Source: a virus. From it: DNA of 64,000 nucleotides. The notes below the pieces were generated by a model, which was given only the letters and a program-made list of their open reading frames with translations, made no database searches and was not told where the DNA came from. Each line of letters opens with the position of its first letter. The stretch's first letter is position 1. Of the stretch, positions 63,864 to 64,000 are shown in pieces. A program made the position numbers and the translations under genes. The DNA is taken from IMG/VR virus record IMGVR_UViG_3300027714_000001, positions 1 through 64,000 of that record; one strand, given 5' to 3'.

Positions 63864-64000
63864 AAATGTACTCATATTATTTATTATCATAGTAGGTATT
63901 ATGTGTATTGTTGCTCCCCTAGTATTAGGAAGTGCAGCACTTATAGTCTATCTTACAACACTCTCTTTAACTGACGTACTGCTAAGTCTAATCTCAGTAA
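63847..64000 (+). CDS. Membrane protein, holin candidate (3' partial)
   Basis: 51 codons are present, open to the window end. Basic start MKPRTKNVL, then two hydrophobic segments (LILFIIIVGIMCIV, GSAALIVYLTT). Position just after the endolysin suggests a holin. Confidence 0.6.
   Translation, partial: MKPRTKNVLILFIIIVGIMCIVAPLVLGSAALIVYLTTLSLTDVLLSLISV

Noticed and set aside
1-64000. Integrase, attachment site or lysogeny genes
   Set aside because: None seen; gene content is that of a lytic phage.

Overview
The window looks like the replication, nucleotide-metabolism, tRNA and lysis part of a T5-like siphophage (Demerecviridae type), most likely of a marine gamma-proteobacterium such as Vibrio. 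The host is inferred from general resemblance only. The T5-like call rests on gene content and order: an NAD-dependent ligase split into two genes, a D5-like DNA-binding protein, DnaB-like helicase, primase, family A polymerase, a UvsW/D10-like helicase, an SbcD/SbcC pair, a Holliday-junction-resolvase-like nuclease and a D15-like 5' nuclease, followed by phoH, nrdA, nrdB, DHFR, thyA and a long tRNA region. The sequence is AT-rich, with heavy use of ATA and AGA codons.

Layout. 1-9250 (+): a giant S74-terminated tail fibre (5' end outside the window), its partner genes, and the relic of a second copy of that partner cassette, closed by a bidirectional terminator. 9252-32791 (-): recombination and replication genes in overlapping blocks, with their own promoters and terminators, then an origin-binding-type helicase, serine hydroxymethyltransferase, a structured non-coding leader of about 620 nt and a dNMP kinase. 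32959-38804 (+): phoH, nrdA, a glutaredoxin-NrdB fusion, DHFR (apparently starting at ATT) and thyA. 38934-59250 (+): small early genes, 28 CCA-ending tRNA genes covering all 20 amino acids plus one probable amber-reading anticodon, and several kilobases of non-coding sequence. 59254-64000 (+): membrane proteins, a two-gene spanin pair, a ClpP-like protease, an M15 endolysin and a holin candidate cut by the window edge.

A single promoter design recurs on both strands: a TTGACA-like box, exactly 17 nt, TATAAT, then a conserved initially transcribed stretch resembling GAAATTGAGAAAA. More than 20 copies were read. Most drive small genes or tRNAs, but several drive only non-coding RNA. In at least three of these RNAs the shared leader is complementary to a downstream segment, and in two that segment can instead pair further downstream. 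This leader/anti-leader family is the best candidate here for an undescribed regulatory system.

The genes fit together as a lytic programme. Ribonucleotide reductase, thymidylate synthase, DHFR, SHMT and a dNMP kinase feed dNTP synthesis. The minus-strand block copies, joins and recombines the DNA. The tRNA set supports translation of AT-rich genes. The right end supplies lysis functions. Coordinates of RNA genes and promoters were counted by hand and may be off by one or two bases.
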